From: Pascua guehoae
Lineage: Eukaryota > Basidiomycota > Tremellomycetes > Trichosporonales > Trichosporonaceae
Assembly (NCBI GenBank): GCA_001600415.1
Contig: BCJX01000003.1
Coordinates: 2,052,667 to 2,116,666 of the forward strand
Direction of reading: 5' to 3'
Length of the DNA stretch: 64,000 bases
This document shows, one piece after another, positions 9,944-20,506 of this stretch; the first letter of the stretch is position 1; every line of letters starts with the position of its first letter. A program made the position numbers and the translations under genes. The notes beneath the pieces are model-generated. The model saw only the letters and a program-made list of their open reading frames with translations, was not told where the DNA came from and did not search any database.

Positions 9944-12190
9944 CTATCGCCCGACTGCATGTACAGCCGCGTCCCGCGCCCGGAGCACATCGAGGAGGTC
10001 GGCATACGACCACGTCAGATCCCTCGCGCCGCGGGGTTTGCCGGTATCCCCGTCGATCTGCTCGGACATGCGTGCGTTTGGTGCCGCCTCGAGGGCGCGC
10101 AAGACATATGCATCTGCGACCTGTTCGAGGCGCGCGAGGGCGTGGTCGTACTCTGCGCTACCGGCGAGCCACTCGCCGTTGGTGGGGACGGCGAGTGTCT
10201 CCTGGTGGTCGTGCCAGGTCTGGAAGCGAAGACGAGCCGGGGCGGCCGTGCTCGGGCGTTCTGGCGCAGACTCGAGCACATCGGTCCAGAACGCGTGCGC
10301 TTGAGGCTCGAACACGATACGGCCAGCAGACGCAAACCCGGCGCGGGCGAGGTAGAGGACGTGGGCAAGTGCAAATGTCGCGAGGTACCATGGGTTGCCG
10401 CCGGAAAAGCTGACGCCGTCGTACACGTCCTCGGCGTAACGTCCCACGAGCCATCCTGCGGTCCACGGACCAGAGTTGATGGGGTACACGCCCGAAAACG
10501 ACTGGGCGTACGCGCGGACAGTGGCGAGGACTGTGGGGTGGGTAGGTGCGAGCTCGCGCGCGTCGGCCGTGAGGTTCGGACCGCGCGCTCCCGCATGGAT
10601 GACTGCGAGGAGGACGGCTGCGTCGAGACTAGTACGTTCGAGCGGTTCCCGGGGTACGCTCGCACGCCAGACGGGGCCGCCATAGACGCCGAACTGGGTG
10701 TAGAGCCGCCCACCAATCTCCAAGTAGTTGTCGCTCGCGCGCGTGTCGCCAAGGCGCGCCGCGAGGCCAGCGCCGGCCTGCAGTGCGCGGCGGGCGACAG
10801 CGTCACCGAATAGGTGCCGGCCATGACTGGCATCAGCCTAGCTCGTGCGAGCGACGCACACCTCCTCCCAGACGTCAAAGCCCGAGTCGGCCCAGGTGGC
10901 CGCGACGTGCTCGAGGTCGTTCTTGATCACCGACCCTGGTGCGCGAGCAGCCAATGGGTTGTAGAGATGATCACGGACATAGGCCAGGTCGGCCGGGTCG
11001 CCGCGGTCCAGCAGGAAGTGTGCGTAGGGGATGAGGGCGAGAGCGCGCAACGCCGGGCCATCGTGCTGCGGTCGTCCCCAGGGCGCCCTGAATGGCATGC
11101 CCGTGACGTTGAACTTGGGCTCGCTCAGCCCACCGCTCCATAGGTCGCCGCTGGGGTTGGGCCGGGTTTGGATCTCGGCCTGCGCAGTGGCATACGCACG
11201 CGCTAGGGTCTCGAGGACGGGGTGCGTCGTGTTGTGGGAACGGCTAGAGTGGGAGCTGTGCCACTCGTCTTCCCACGGGCGGAGGTATGCTGGCGGGATA
11301 AAGGCGGGGAGCAGCGAGGAGATGGTGAGTGCCGAGTCGCGTGTCCACGTGTACTGCGAGTCAGCGAGGGTGTTGAGAGAGAGAGGGGCTGGTGAAGGAG
11401 AGAGGTGGTATCGCCAGGGGTGGAGGACCGATAGGAGTCGAGAACGAGAAACAAGAGTGGCAAGACACGCCACCCACGGAGAGTGCTCACGTTGTAGTCG
11501 GGCTCGCCCTTTGTCCCAGTACTGGGACTGGCAACGACGATACCATCCGCGGCACCAGCAGCTGGACCAATGTTGTTCAAGACGCGAGACAATGCCACTT
11601 GGCGCTCGGCCGCCAGCCACCGCGCAGGGCCGTTGGCGACGCGGACATGGGCAGCGCCAGCAAAGAGGAGCACGCCATAGACGGCCGCAGCGACGGCGGG
11701 GAGGGCGAGCCAGCGCGACCAGCTATCCCGGCGACGCGGGGCCGACGACGATGATGGCGAGTCGGCATACCACTCATTCTTGAACAGTGTCGGTGGAGGC
11801 AGGAGGGCGGGCTTTTCAGGCCGCTTCTGTGGCGCTGTGGGTGAGTCGCGTGCACGACGGATCGCAAACCATGCCAAAGCACCACACAAGGACAAGCAGA
11901 CGAGATCCCCCACTGATACCCATAGGTTGCTCGACACCACATCGCACGCCGTCACTGTCGACACACACGCCGTGGTCGCCGGCGCGGGGCGGGGCGGTGT
12001 TTTGTCACCGCGCCACTCCCCCGGGCCCCGCATTCCGTCTCGACCACCGATCGATCGCGTCCAAAACACGCGCCGCACACAACTCACGTTCAAAGACAAT
12101 GACCGGCGAGGGGTATCTGCTGTCGATCTCGTCGTGTTCGCCGGCGAGCCAAAAGTGCGCTCGGCGTGGTCTGCGTGGGTAGTGGGACAT
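9944..12190 (-). CDS. GH15 glucoamylase, type II membrane-anchored, no starch-binding domain
   Basis: Releases glucose from the non-reducing ends of alpha-glucans. Exons 12190-12088, 11834-11491, 11353-10860 and 10826-9944 give 607 codons in one frame. A cytosolic Pro/Ser-rich N-terminus precedes a single hydrophobic span of about 20 residues (LALPAVAAAVYGVLLF). The GH15 core follows: ASPSTGTKGEPDYN, YTWTRDSAL, GLSEPKFNVT, WGRPQHDGPALRA, DSGFDVWEEVHG (catalytic acid Glu), SGGNPWYLATFA, and MSEQIDGDTGKPRGARDLTW (catalytic base Glu). No CBM20 follows; the protein stops after the catalytic fold. The first intron (253 nt) is the least certain. Intron 10827-10859 is only 33 nt and holds an in-frame TAG. 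The signal-anchor suggests an ER/Golgi, vacuolar or cell-surface enzyme rather than secreted amylase. Confidence 0.88.
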
Positions 12191-12775
12191 GGTGGTGAGT
12201 GGGAGAATGAGAGGATACGCGGACCAGAGATTCATATACATATTGTTGAGGTTGGACCCAAAGGGGTCATTTATTGACCGCCACAGCCACTTGCACACAG
12301 CCATTACGGCTCCACATTCAGGGTAAAGTTAAGAGGAGGCGCGTGCCTGGTCCCATAACCACTGCGACCCACAACGGGCTCGACGGCTCGACGGCTTGAC
12401 ACGGCACATGCGGCTCATGAGTCTTTGCAGATACGCATGCCGCAAATGCCGGCATCTCGTGATCTCACCCTTCTCACTTTCCCGTCTCGACCGGAACACC
12501 TACAGGCCAATGGCTGGCTCGTTATTGGTGCCCTTGTGAACTGCCCTTGTGCACAGGCCCGCACTCAAAGGGCCCGCCCGTGCTCTCGGTGCGTTTCACG
12601 TGAATGAATGCCCAGGCGCATACCGTAGTGCCGACGCGTCCTCCGCGTTCTTATTTCCCAAACTACCACACGACTAGCCTTTAGCCTATCGCTTGTGTGT
12701 GCTCACGCTTGTCCCACTTGTGCCATTCACAAACTGATGCTATAATGTAACATACACAACCCAACTCTTTCGTCA
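12191..12775. other. Intergenic, no gene seen
   Basis: Lies between the 5' end of the glucoamylase gene and the 3' end of the E1 alpha gene. No coding-like frame or structured repeat noticed. Confidence 0.5.
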
Positions 12776-15301
12776 CTAGCGCTGCCCAGCATCGTAGCCC
12801 ATGACGTCTTCGCCCTCCTCGACAAACCGCTTGAGCTCCTTGCGCCACGGCTCCCATGCCTGGCCGTACTTTTTCAGCAGGCCGCCGAGCTCGGCGCGCT
12901 GCTCGGCAATCACCTCTGGGACGTGTCCGCCGTGCGGCGGCGTCCACACGTCGTTGAACATTTCGCTCAGCTTGGGCTTTGGCAGCTTTTCTGACCGGTT
13001 GAAGGTCTTGAGCACCTCGGTCTTGTTGGCCTTTGCCAGCGCCTTGTCCTCGGCCTCGCTCCACCAGCCCTGGGCGACAATCCAGTTGCGGAAGCGAGAG
13101 ATGGGGTTGTCTGGGGTTAGCCATGGGGTTTGGGGGAACTTTAAGGCAGAGTAAGGCGGAGGAGATGGGGAGAGGCAAGGCCGACTCTGGAGAGGCATGG
13201 CCAAAGTCCGTATGCCAGAGTTTGACGTGACCCAACACCAAAGAGACATGGCACGACGGCGATTGACACCTCGCAACATAACACTCACCAACAACGGTCC
13301 ACTCGTTGACATCCTCGATGGAACGGTACACGCTCGAGTCGTCGGATGTCGAGTGGTGGCCCACGCGGTACGTCATGGCCTCGACGAGAACACCCTTCTG
13401 ACCCTCGACGGCGCGCTGGCGGGCCTCGCGAACAGCAGCAAGGACGGCGAGCGCGTCGTTGCCGTCGACACGGATCGTGTCGAGGCCGTATGCGGGTCCA
13501 CGGGACGCGATACCGTCACCGGCATACTGGTCAATGACGGGGGTCGAAATGGCAAAGCCGTTGTTGCGGCAGAACCAGACGAGCGGGCCACCAAGGACCG
13601 CGTTCATGTTGAGCGCGGCGTGGAAGTCACCCTCGGAGGCGGCGCCGTCGCCAAAGTAGCAGATGACACAGTCACCCTGGCGCGTCTCGTCCGTCTTGAT
13701 CGCGTACGCTGCTCCGGCTGCCTGCGGGAGCTGCGTGGCCAGTGGCGAGGTGATGGTGTGGAAGCCGAGGTCGGGAGCAGTGTAGTGCACGGGCATCATG
13801 CGGCCCTTGCTCGAGTCGTCGTCGACGTTGCCAAAGCACTGGCCCATCATGCGCGACAGGCTCATGCCGCGGTAGAGGATGGCTGCTTGCTCGCGCTGCG
13901 TGTTAGTCGTGTAGCGGGGGTGGGACGAGTTAGGGAGAGATGGGAGGTGGGGGAGGGTTCAAAGCTGATGAAGGGACAAGTCTAGAGGTGCAGCGGAGGG
14001 CTAGTGGGGAGGAGAGAACAACTGGGGAGACTAAATGGAGACGAGAACGAGACCACAGCGACAAGAGCGCACAGAGGACACGAGAGACGGTCAAGCCGTC
14101 GGAGATGGACGAGTATGGTGGGGCCCACTTGGGCTCGGAGATCTTTGCCTTGCGCTCGACAAGGTCCACTCGAGTATCTCCTTACATTGGATCGCTCGAG
14201 AGGTCGTCAAGCTGAGCTCTCCACCGGCTGGCCACAGCTATTGCCAGACAGAGTATCAGGCTGTAGTTGAGTGCAATGTAGCTCCACCCGTCTCCGGCAC
14301 GTAACGGACCCAACCGTTGTCGAGTAATGTCTACGGGCGCGGAGCCGGGGTTCCGTCTCCACCACTCGACACCATTTCCAGTTCCAACGTCAGACGACGC
14401 AGACGAGCTCTGTATCTAATACGACGCAAGCGCCCTTTCCCTCCCAGCCTCTCGTCCTCTCGCCGTAACACCTCCTCCGTCGTTGAATCGTAACACTCAC
14501 GTATTGCCCAAACACTTCGTCGCTGTCCTGCATGGCCGCCGCACTGCCAACGACGGCGGCCTCCTCGCCTGCGCACTGCATGTAGAACGAGATACGACCC
14601 TGGCGCTGCGACTGGTACAGCACGTTGTCGACAATGGGCACGAGGGCCATGACCTTGTACCTGTTACGAGTCAGGGTTGTCTCGTTGGATCAAGCACGAC
14701 TTTGCTTACATCTTGAGCGCCTCCTCCTTTGTCACTTCGGGGAGGACACCGCCCTTGACGAGGCGGCCCTCTTCGTCGAGGACACGGTATGTCGGAATGG
14801 TCTATTGTTAGTCGAGGCACGTACGAGCTCCACCCTATCCGCTCCGTCGTTCTTTTGGGGAGACTCGGACCCACCTTTGCAACAGCGTTAAACCACCCCT
14901 GCTCGGCCGTCCACCACGACTCGTGCGCACCACGGCGGAGGGGCGACGACATGCGCCCTGCGCGCGCGGCGCGCTCGGCCTGGGTTCCGGGCACGTAGAC
15001 GAGCTGGCGCTCGCGGTCGCGCTCGACGTTGGGGTCGTCGGCCGAGTGCCGCATGCGCATGTTGAGCGATGGGAGCGGCGTAAACTGCGGCAGCGGTGTC
15101 GGGGTCGGGAGGGGTGTCTCGGTCGTCGTCGTGTGGTGCACAATCGGGACGTTGGGTGGGGGGCCGGTAATCTAGAGGAAAAAAGGTCGTTAGTCACTCG
15201 CTCGCTCCCCTCGGTGTCACTCGGTTGCTCACCAGCGATCGCGCACAGCTCGGCGCGGCGCGGACCGGCGCAGACAGGCGGGAGGCGCGGCGGGACAGCA
15301 T
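12776..15301 (-). CDS. BCKDHA: Mitochondrial 2-oxoisovalerate dehydrogenase E1 alpha subunit (BCKDHA)
   Basis: Thiamine-diphosphate subunit of the branched-chain 2-oxo-acid dehydrogenase complex (valine, leucine and isoleucine breakdown). Exons 15301-15233, 15171-14875, 14801-14710, 14660-14501, 13895-13289 and 13110-12776 total 520 codons in frame. The N-terminus ([15 protein letters not shown]) is Arg/Ser-rich without acids, as in a mitochondrial presequence. Motifs: [35 protein letters not shown], the ThDP-binding [28 protein letters not shown], and the phosphorylation-loop type [16 protein letters not shown]. It ends with [19 protein letters not shown]. One intron (13896-14500) is 605 nt against 49-178 nt for the rest, with no obvious alternative exon. 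Identification is firm. Confidence 0.93.
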
Positions 15302-17017
15302 CGTGGGTGATGGCGGTGGTGGTGAGAGTGGAGAGTGGTAAAGTCGTCAATGTACAAAGTCTTTGTGGGTCTTGGCTTGTTCGACGTTGGATGCATGCAT
15401 TGCATGGTGGGGAAGGGGTGGGGGGGAGGATGTTTCTTGGGTTTGGTTGAACGGAGCATGCGCAGGATGTCGTCACTGTTCCAAGCTCCGACCGAGAGAT
15501 GCCCCGCGACATGTGCCGTTGCTGTGTTTGCCACTAGGCCGGTTGGGCCCCGCGTGCCTGAATCAGACGGCGGTGTGGCGCGGCCATCGCCGGAGCTCAG
15601 CCGGCGATCTTGGCAGATGGCACTTGACAGTCGCCCAGTTGCAAGGTTGGCACGGTGGTGGTTTCAGAGAATGTCGCGGGCGTTGTTCACGATGAAGAGG
15701 ACCTAGTCGTTGTGCATTTGTGTACTGAATACAGTCGAATCACGCGCTCCTTGCAGGCAACTTGGTCACATCGTTGATACGTGATAAAAAGATGCTCTGC
15801 TTGTGGTCACTGAAGCTGATACCGTTCTCGGTGGGGTGGGGGTCGCTTTGTGCCCACATTCATAGGTGCCCGAGGCGGGGCTCAGGGGGTCTCATCTTGC
15901 CCGAGATAGGGACGCCCACTGGGAAGGCCTGAGGCTAAGGTGAGAGTGCCTTTTCTGGCAAAAGAATGATTTTATGATTTATTGTCAACCTCCGAATAGG
16001 GGTGGGAAAGAAATTCGAACAGCGTCTGTTTGAAACTCGCACACTGCTAGACTTTAGTAAAAGGCGAAAGCTAGATTAGAGATGTGCAAATTCCTGACGC
16101 GTTGTTTTCATGAAAACTACAAGGTTATATTCGTGACAGCTACATTGTGGGACTCTATCGTCCCTGCATGCTCGGTGCTCGGCTTTCATCTCACCATCCG
16201 CGCCCTTGCAATGTGACAAGCTGGCAATGTACATCTGCCATTACTCTCTGGATCTCTGGGTCCTGACGTTGTTGGTGCACTACCGTATCCCTGCGAATTG
16301 CCTTTGGCTCTGCCAATTCTGGCGTTGTGTTAGACCTCCCACCATGGCCTTTGGCACGGACAAGACTGGCCAACCAATGTACGCAGCTAGTACCATGATC
16401 CAGATCTCATACACTACCAGTGCACCTCACTTCCCCGCCGTCCTGACGAGGCACAGAGCGATTCTGTGTTCTCGTTGTGGCCTCACCCTCCCAGCCTGTG
16501 AAAAGGGCACGGATGACTGACTGGCCGTGGTTGACAGTTCGTTAATTACGTGGCGAAACACTACGCTGTCGTGACTTGTTATGGAGTCCAGGCTTGGTAC
16601 GAGATCGTGCGCATGTACCGGTGCGTCCGGAAAGTCGTGAGACTGTTGCTCGGTTGAGCCTCACGACTTTCCGAACGCTCCTGTAGTCACCACTGTTGCC
16701 ACTCTTGTCGTCGAGAAGGGCCGCGCGTGCATGGGAAGTGAGCAGAAGTTGCAATGTTGTCAATGGAGCTGTAAATATTGGGTCAACCATACGACAGCGT
16801 GGACGATTTGCGGGTCGCCACAGTGGTGTTAGGTGTGACGTAGAGTCTGGACCGTATCCGTACAACCGTATCCGTACAACCTGTTCATAACATTCAATAC
16901 GTGGTGATCTCGCTTCTTGACAACCGTGGCGAGACTGCATTCCTGTGCCCTCCTGATCTGCTGGCCACACCCGACCCCACGACACCCGAGTCTCCGATCC
17001 GTTACCGACGCCACACA
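15302..17017. other. Intergenic, 1.7 kb; one MITE relic, no supported gene
   Basis: Upstream of E1 alpha and downstream of the small membrane-protein gene. Short open frames (for example 16206-16520 plus) have poor codon use and no motifs. The AT-richer stretch about 15700-16200 shows nothing recognisable. Confidence 0.5.
16618..16683. mobile_element. MITE copy A, 66 bp, nearly two fused terminal repeats
   Basis: Flanked by TA on both sides. The left end CCGGTGCGTCCGGAAAGTCG and the right end (read inverted) CAGGAGCGTTCGGAAAGTCG are inverted repeats of about 28 bp with almost nothing between them. The same termini occur in copies B-E. Confidence 0.75.
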
Positions 17018-17506
17018 CTACCCTACACGCGCGCCGTCCTCGCCCTCCCCGTCGGCGAGATGCCACACGCCGAGGATGAGGAACGTGATGATGGCAATCG
17101 CAAACGCAATGAGCAGCGTGATCCCCCACGCCGCGAGCTGGGGCGGCTCCTCGACGTCCGCGTCGCCCAGGAGCGGCTGGCGCTCGGGATCGCGCCGCCG
17201 CCCGTCCTCGTCTACGCGCTCAGGGTGGAGGGGCACAAAGGCGTCCTGGGGCGAGCCCGAGCACTCGAACCGCTCCTCGCTCAGTTCCGGCGCTGGGGCC
17301 CCTTCAAACGGGTCTTCAGGCACACGCGACGAGGCCGTTGGAGACGTGCCGGCCTGTCCCTGTGCGCTGAGCGAGCCACGCTTCCTGCGCGGCGGTGGGG
17401 GGTCCGAGGGCCGTAGCGAGGTGACCACACGGCCGGGGAAGGGCGAGGACGCGGACGGGCGCCGTCCAGACGTGGGGTGGCTGCCAGGGGCGAATGTGAC
17501 TGGCAT
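17018..17506 (-). CDS. Small single-span membrane protein, unknown function
   Basis: A 162-aa reading frame from ATG 17506. Residues 1-115 are Pro/Ser/Arg-rich, then acidic and disordered-looking. A strong hydrophobic span near residues 130-152 (WGITLLIAFAIAIITFLILG) is followed by a short acidic tail, giving a tail-anchor-like topology. The open frame continues upstream to 18181 without sensible content, so the later ATG was taken. A dileucine-like ERQPLLGD precedes the span and could be a vacuolar or endosomal sorting signal. It is divergently arranged with the kinase gene to its right. No family recognised. Confidence 0.6.
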   Translation of the reverse strand: MPVTFAPGSHPTSGRRPSASSPFPGRVVTSLRPSDPPPPRRKRGSLSAQGQAGTSPTASSRVPEDPFEGAPAPELSEERFECSGSPQDAFVPLHPERVDEDGRRRDPERQPLLGDADVEEPPQLAAWGITLLIAFAIAIITFLILGVWHLADGEGEDGARVG

Positions 17507-18189
17507 TGCGGGGTGTGACAACGACGTGGAGACGGGGTTAGGGAAAGGAGTGTGCCAGAGGTTGGGACGTGAGAGTGGGCCAACAGGGAGGCGTGTGTTG
17601 ACGCGCAAGCAGGTGTCTGTTGGACGGGTGGGAACGAGGCCACAAGTGGAGGCGGAGATCCGAGTGGAGGCGGGGCGCGAATATCGAATCAGACCGTGTC
17701 CGATCGGCGTGTGTTGAGACGAGGACGACGCGATGAGGATGGGACAAAGATGCGATGCAACAGTGGCGAGCAGGCCAGGTCGCTTGCTTCTAGAGCTACA
17801 TGAGGAGTTGAATGGCTTGGTGACATGCATCAGATGACTGAAGATGCGGGCCCGGTGGCGCCGCCGGCCAAGGCCGACCCCCTGGTATGCAGCGGCCAGC
17901 AGCGGGCGATTGCCATGACATGACGCAGTGGTGACACTGGGGACATTGCCGAGTGCCACACACGGGTAAAGTCGGCAAATTGGCCCAGGCCGCGTGCAGA
18001 TCTGAGCGCGCGATTTACTTCCGCTCAAGCCACACGTTTGTGAATTTCGAGACACCAGGCAGCCAGGGGTGCGCCGGTCGCGCTGGGATGCCTGCCAGCG
18101 AGGCAGGGGCTGCACGTTGGCTGCTATTTCTGCCAGGCCAACTTCTCTTTCTCTCCTCTCCACCACCAACAACCAAAACAACAGCCAAA
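17507..18189. other. Divergent promoter region
   Basis: Shared 5' flank of the small membrane protein (minus) and nucleoside diphosphate kinase (plus). The last 60 bases are pyrimidine-rich and end CCAAAATG at the kinase start. Confidence 0.5.
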
Positions 18190-19014
18190 ATGTCCAACAC
18201 CGAGCAGACCTACATCATGATCAAGTGCGTAGGCCCTCCGGGCGAGCTGGGAGACTCGCGTTCTCGGTGTCGATGCTGCTGTGCGATCTATCGCTGACAT
18301 CTTCTCCTTGATCTACCGTTCTGCCTTCGCGTCACTCGTCTACTTCACCTTGCCCGCTCCTACTTTCGATTGCGTTCGTTCCCCAGGCCCGACGGCGTCC
18401 AGCGCGGGTAAGTGGGAGAGCTGTACAGAGCTGTACACAAGGGCATGTGCCGTGGACCCACGTATCCAACTAACGTCCAGCCTCGTCGGCGAGATCATCG
18501 CTCGCTTCGAGAAGAAGGGCTTCAAGCTCACCGCTCTCAAGCTCGAGACCCCCTCGCAGGAGCACCTCGAGCAGCACTACGCCGACCTCAAGGGCAAGCC
18601 CTTCTTCCCCAAGCTCATCAAGTACAGTGAGTATATAAACCGTGCCTGGATCTGCGCCTGTGCCTGAGTGTGGCAGCTCCTCCAAGGACAATCACAACTA
18701 ACTTCTCCAGTGCTTTCGGGTCCCGTTGTCTGCATGGTCTGGCAGGGCAAGGGTGCCGTTGTCACTGGCCGCAAGATGCTCGGAGAGACCAACCCCGCGG
18801 CGTCGCTCCCCGGAACGATTAGGGGCGATTTTGCGATTGACGTCGGGGCGAATGTCTGCCACGTACATATCAATCATATAATACTTTGCTTGAACGCTGA
18901 CACAAACAGGGCTCCGACTCGGTCGAGTCGGCCGAGAAGGAGATTGCTCTCTGGTTCGGCCAGGACGGCGTCAAGAACTACGAGCTCTCGTCGGCCCAGT
19001 GGGTCTACGAGTAA
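18190..19014 (+). CDS. YNK1: Nucleoside diphosphate kinase
   Basis: Balances NTP and dNTP pools by phosphate transfer from ATP through a phospho-histidine. Five exons (18190-18224, 18387-18407, 18481-18626, 18711-18862, 18910-19014) give exactly 152 aa, the usual family length. Exon 2 is a 21-nt microexon encoding most of KPDGVQRG. Motifs: YIMIKPDGVQRGLVGEII at the start, [32 protein letters not shown], and the active-site [16 protein letters not shown] with the catalytic His. The terminal SSAQWVYE is typical. The final exon is the part found broken twice downstream. Confidence 0.95.
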
Positions 19015-19681
19015 ATTGTCCGCTCGTTACACATGCCGATGCGTACTGGATTCAAAGGATTCCAGTCCCCTCCAACTTCTCAGCTGTAGACGATGCAGAC
19101 TGTGAGGCTGGTCATTTGTTTTCCTTGTGGTAGTGCGGGCACGATCAGTGCCACATTCGCTGTGGTGCGATAACTGACAAGTTGCACAAATACTTGCTTT
19201 TCATTTCACCGCTTGTATGGGGGAGCGGGAGGCTGGTTCGCGACAGCATGTCCACCGCTCACGTGCACGGTGCCAGTTGGCCGGTTGGCCGGTTGGACTG
19301 AGAACGGATGAGTTCCTGTTGAGATTAGTCGGACATGAGGGATCTGCGATTTGCGACTTGTCTCGCAGGGTCAGTCACCCCCTGAACTGGACTGTTTGTC
19401 AATAGATGCTCGGCGGTTGCAGCTTTTACAGTACAGAACTGCACCCAGGACAATCCTTGAGGTTACAGTAGGAAAGTCAAATGTGCCAAACGTTAACCCA
19501 ACGACTCTTGCTGGACGGTTTGTCCAGATAATGATAGTTGAAGATAGGTCTTGTCTTGCTGTTGCGCAAAGTAATGTGATAACAGATAATGGCAGGCTCG
19601 GGCCTGTGATGTGGAAAATTCTGCTGCACTGTGCAGGTCATGACGGAAATCATCAATAATTGAAACCCCTGAGGTGTCGAG

Positions 19682-19804
19682 GGCAACCTCATCCACGGCT
19701 CTGACGCTCCCGAATCCGCGCAGAAGGAGATTGCTCTCTGGTTCGGCCAGGGGGGTGTTAGGGACTACAGGTTCACGTCCGCCCAGTGGGTCTACGAGCA
19801 GTAA
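19682..19804 (+). pseudogene. Orphan last exon of nucleoside diphosphate kinase (direct copy)
   Basis: A 40-codon frame ending in TAA reads GNLIHGSD, then [12 protein letters not shown], then SAQWVYEQ. It matches the C-terminal exon of the intact kinase 670 bp upstream, including the active-site His. No upstream kinase exons are present, so it cannot make an enzyme alone. Confidence 0.85.
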
Positions 19805-20312
19805 TTATGTACGACGCATGCCTTCGCAGTCTACCTCGTCGTTTGTAGCAGATGCAGTTGATGAAGTTGTGGGCGGCGACCTCTCTATCCAATCATCCCC
19901 CCACCCCATGCCTGCTGAGGAGGACAAGCCTGGCGTTTCAGTGGGGGCACCGACTTCTCCGCGCTCGTGAGGGGTTGATGCTCGGCTGGTCGCAGTCAAG
20001 CGACCCTGCAGTGGCCCTCCCCAATAACAGGCGTCCTCCCCTTCTGCCAACGGATTTGAATGGCTTGTATAGCTCATCCCTCCCACGCAGCCCTTCATTC
20101 CCTCCGCTGAACGCTAAACTGGCGTCGTGTACGTCACAGGTTAACGTATGGTACCCCAGTCTCCCACTCCCCAATAACTGCGGTGAAATGAAAAGCATGC
20201 ACTTTTGAACGTGGCCCATATTGTCTGTTGCGAAGCATGGTGAAGGACATGTACATATACCTAAGTGGAAGCGTTGGCACGCTCCTAGCTTAATCACAGA
20301 CCAATTCACGAT

Positions 20313-20411
20313 TTACTCGTCGACCCACTGGGCGGACGAGAGCTCGTAGTTCTTGACGTCGTCCTGGCCGAATCACAGCGCAATCTCCTTCTGCGCAGAC
20401 TCAGCCGATCC
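20313..20411 (-). pseudogene. Orphan last exon of nucleoside diphosphate kinase (inverted copy with stop)
   Basis: The minus strand reads SAESAQKEIAL, stop (TGA where Trp is expected), [19 protein letters not shown], then TAA. It shares the SAQKE variant with the direct relic (the intact gene has SAEKE), so the two relics may be sisters. The active-site His is lost. Confidence 0.85.
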
Positions 20412-20506
20412 GAAGAGCTGTTTGAGTTAGCCGAGAAAACATGAATGTAGTCCCGATACGAACGTGGCACACGCTGGCGCCAGTGTCGATTGACCACTTG
20501 AGAGCT

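Larger units (their letters stand above)
19015..20506. other. Intergenic apart from two kinase exon relics
   Basis: Apart from the two pseudo-exons listed separately, no frame here shows coding bias or motifs. The stretch 19805-20312 between them is unassigned. Confidence 0.5.

Noticed and set aside
12681..13865. 394-aa open frame in the E1 alpha gene
   Set aside because: It reads through the 178-nt intron 13111-13288 and then continues in a shadow frame; the conserved C-terminus is in the other frame.
16206..16520. 104-aa plus-strand ORF in the intergenic region
   Set aside because: No motif, biased Cys/Leu content, no leader or intron signals.
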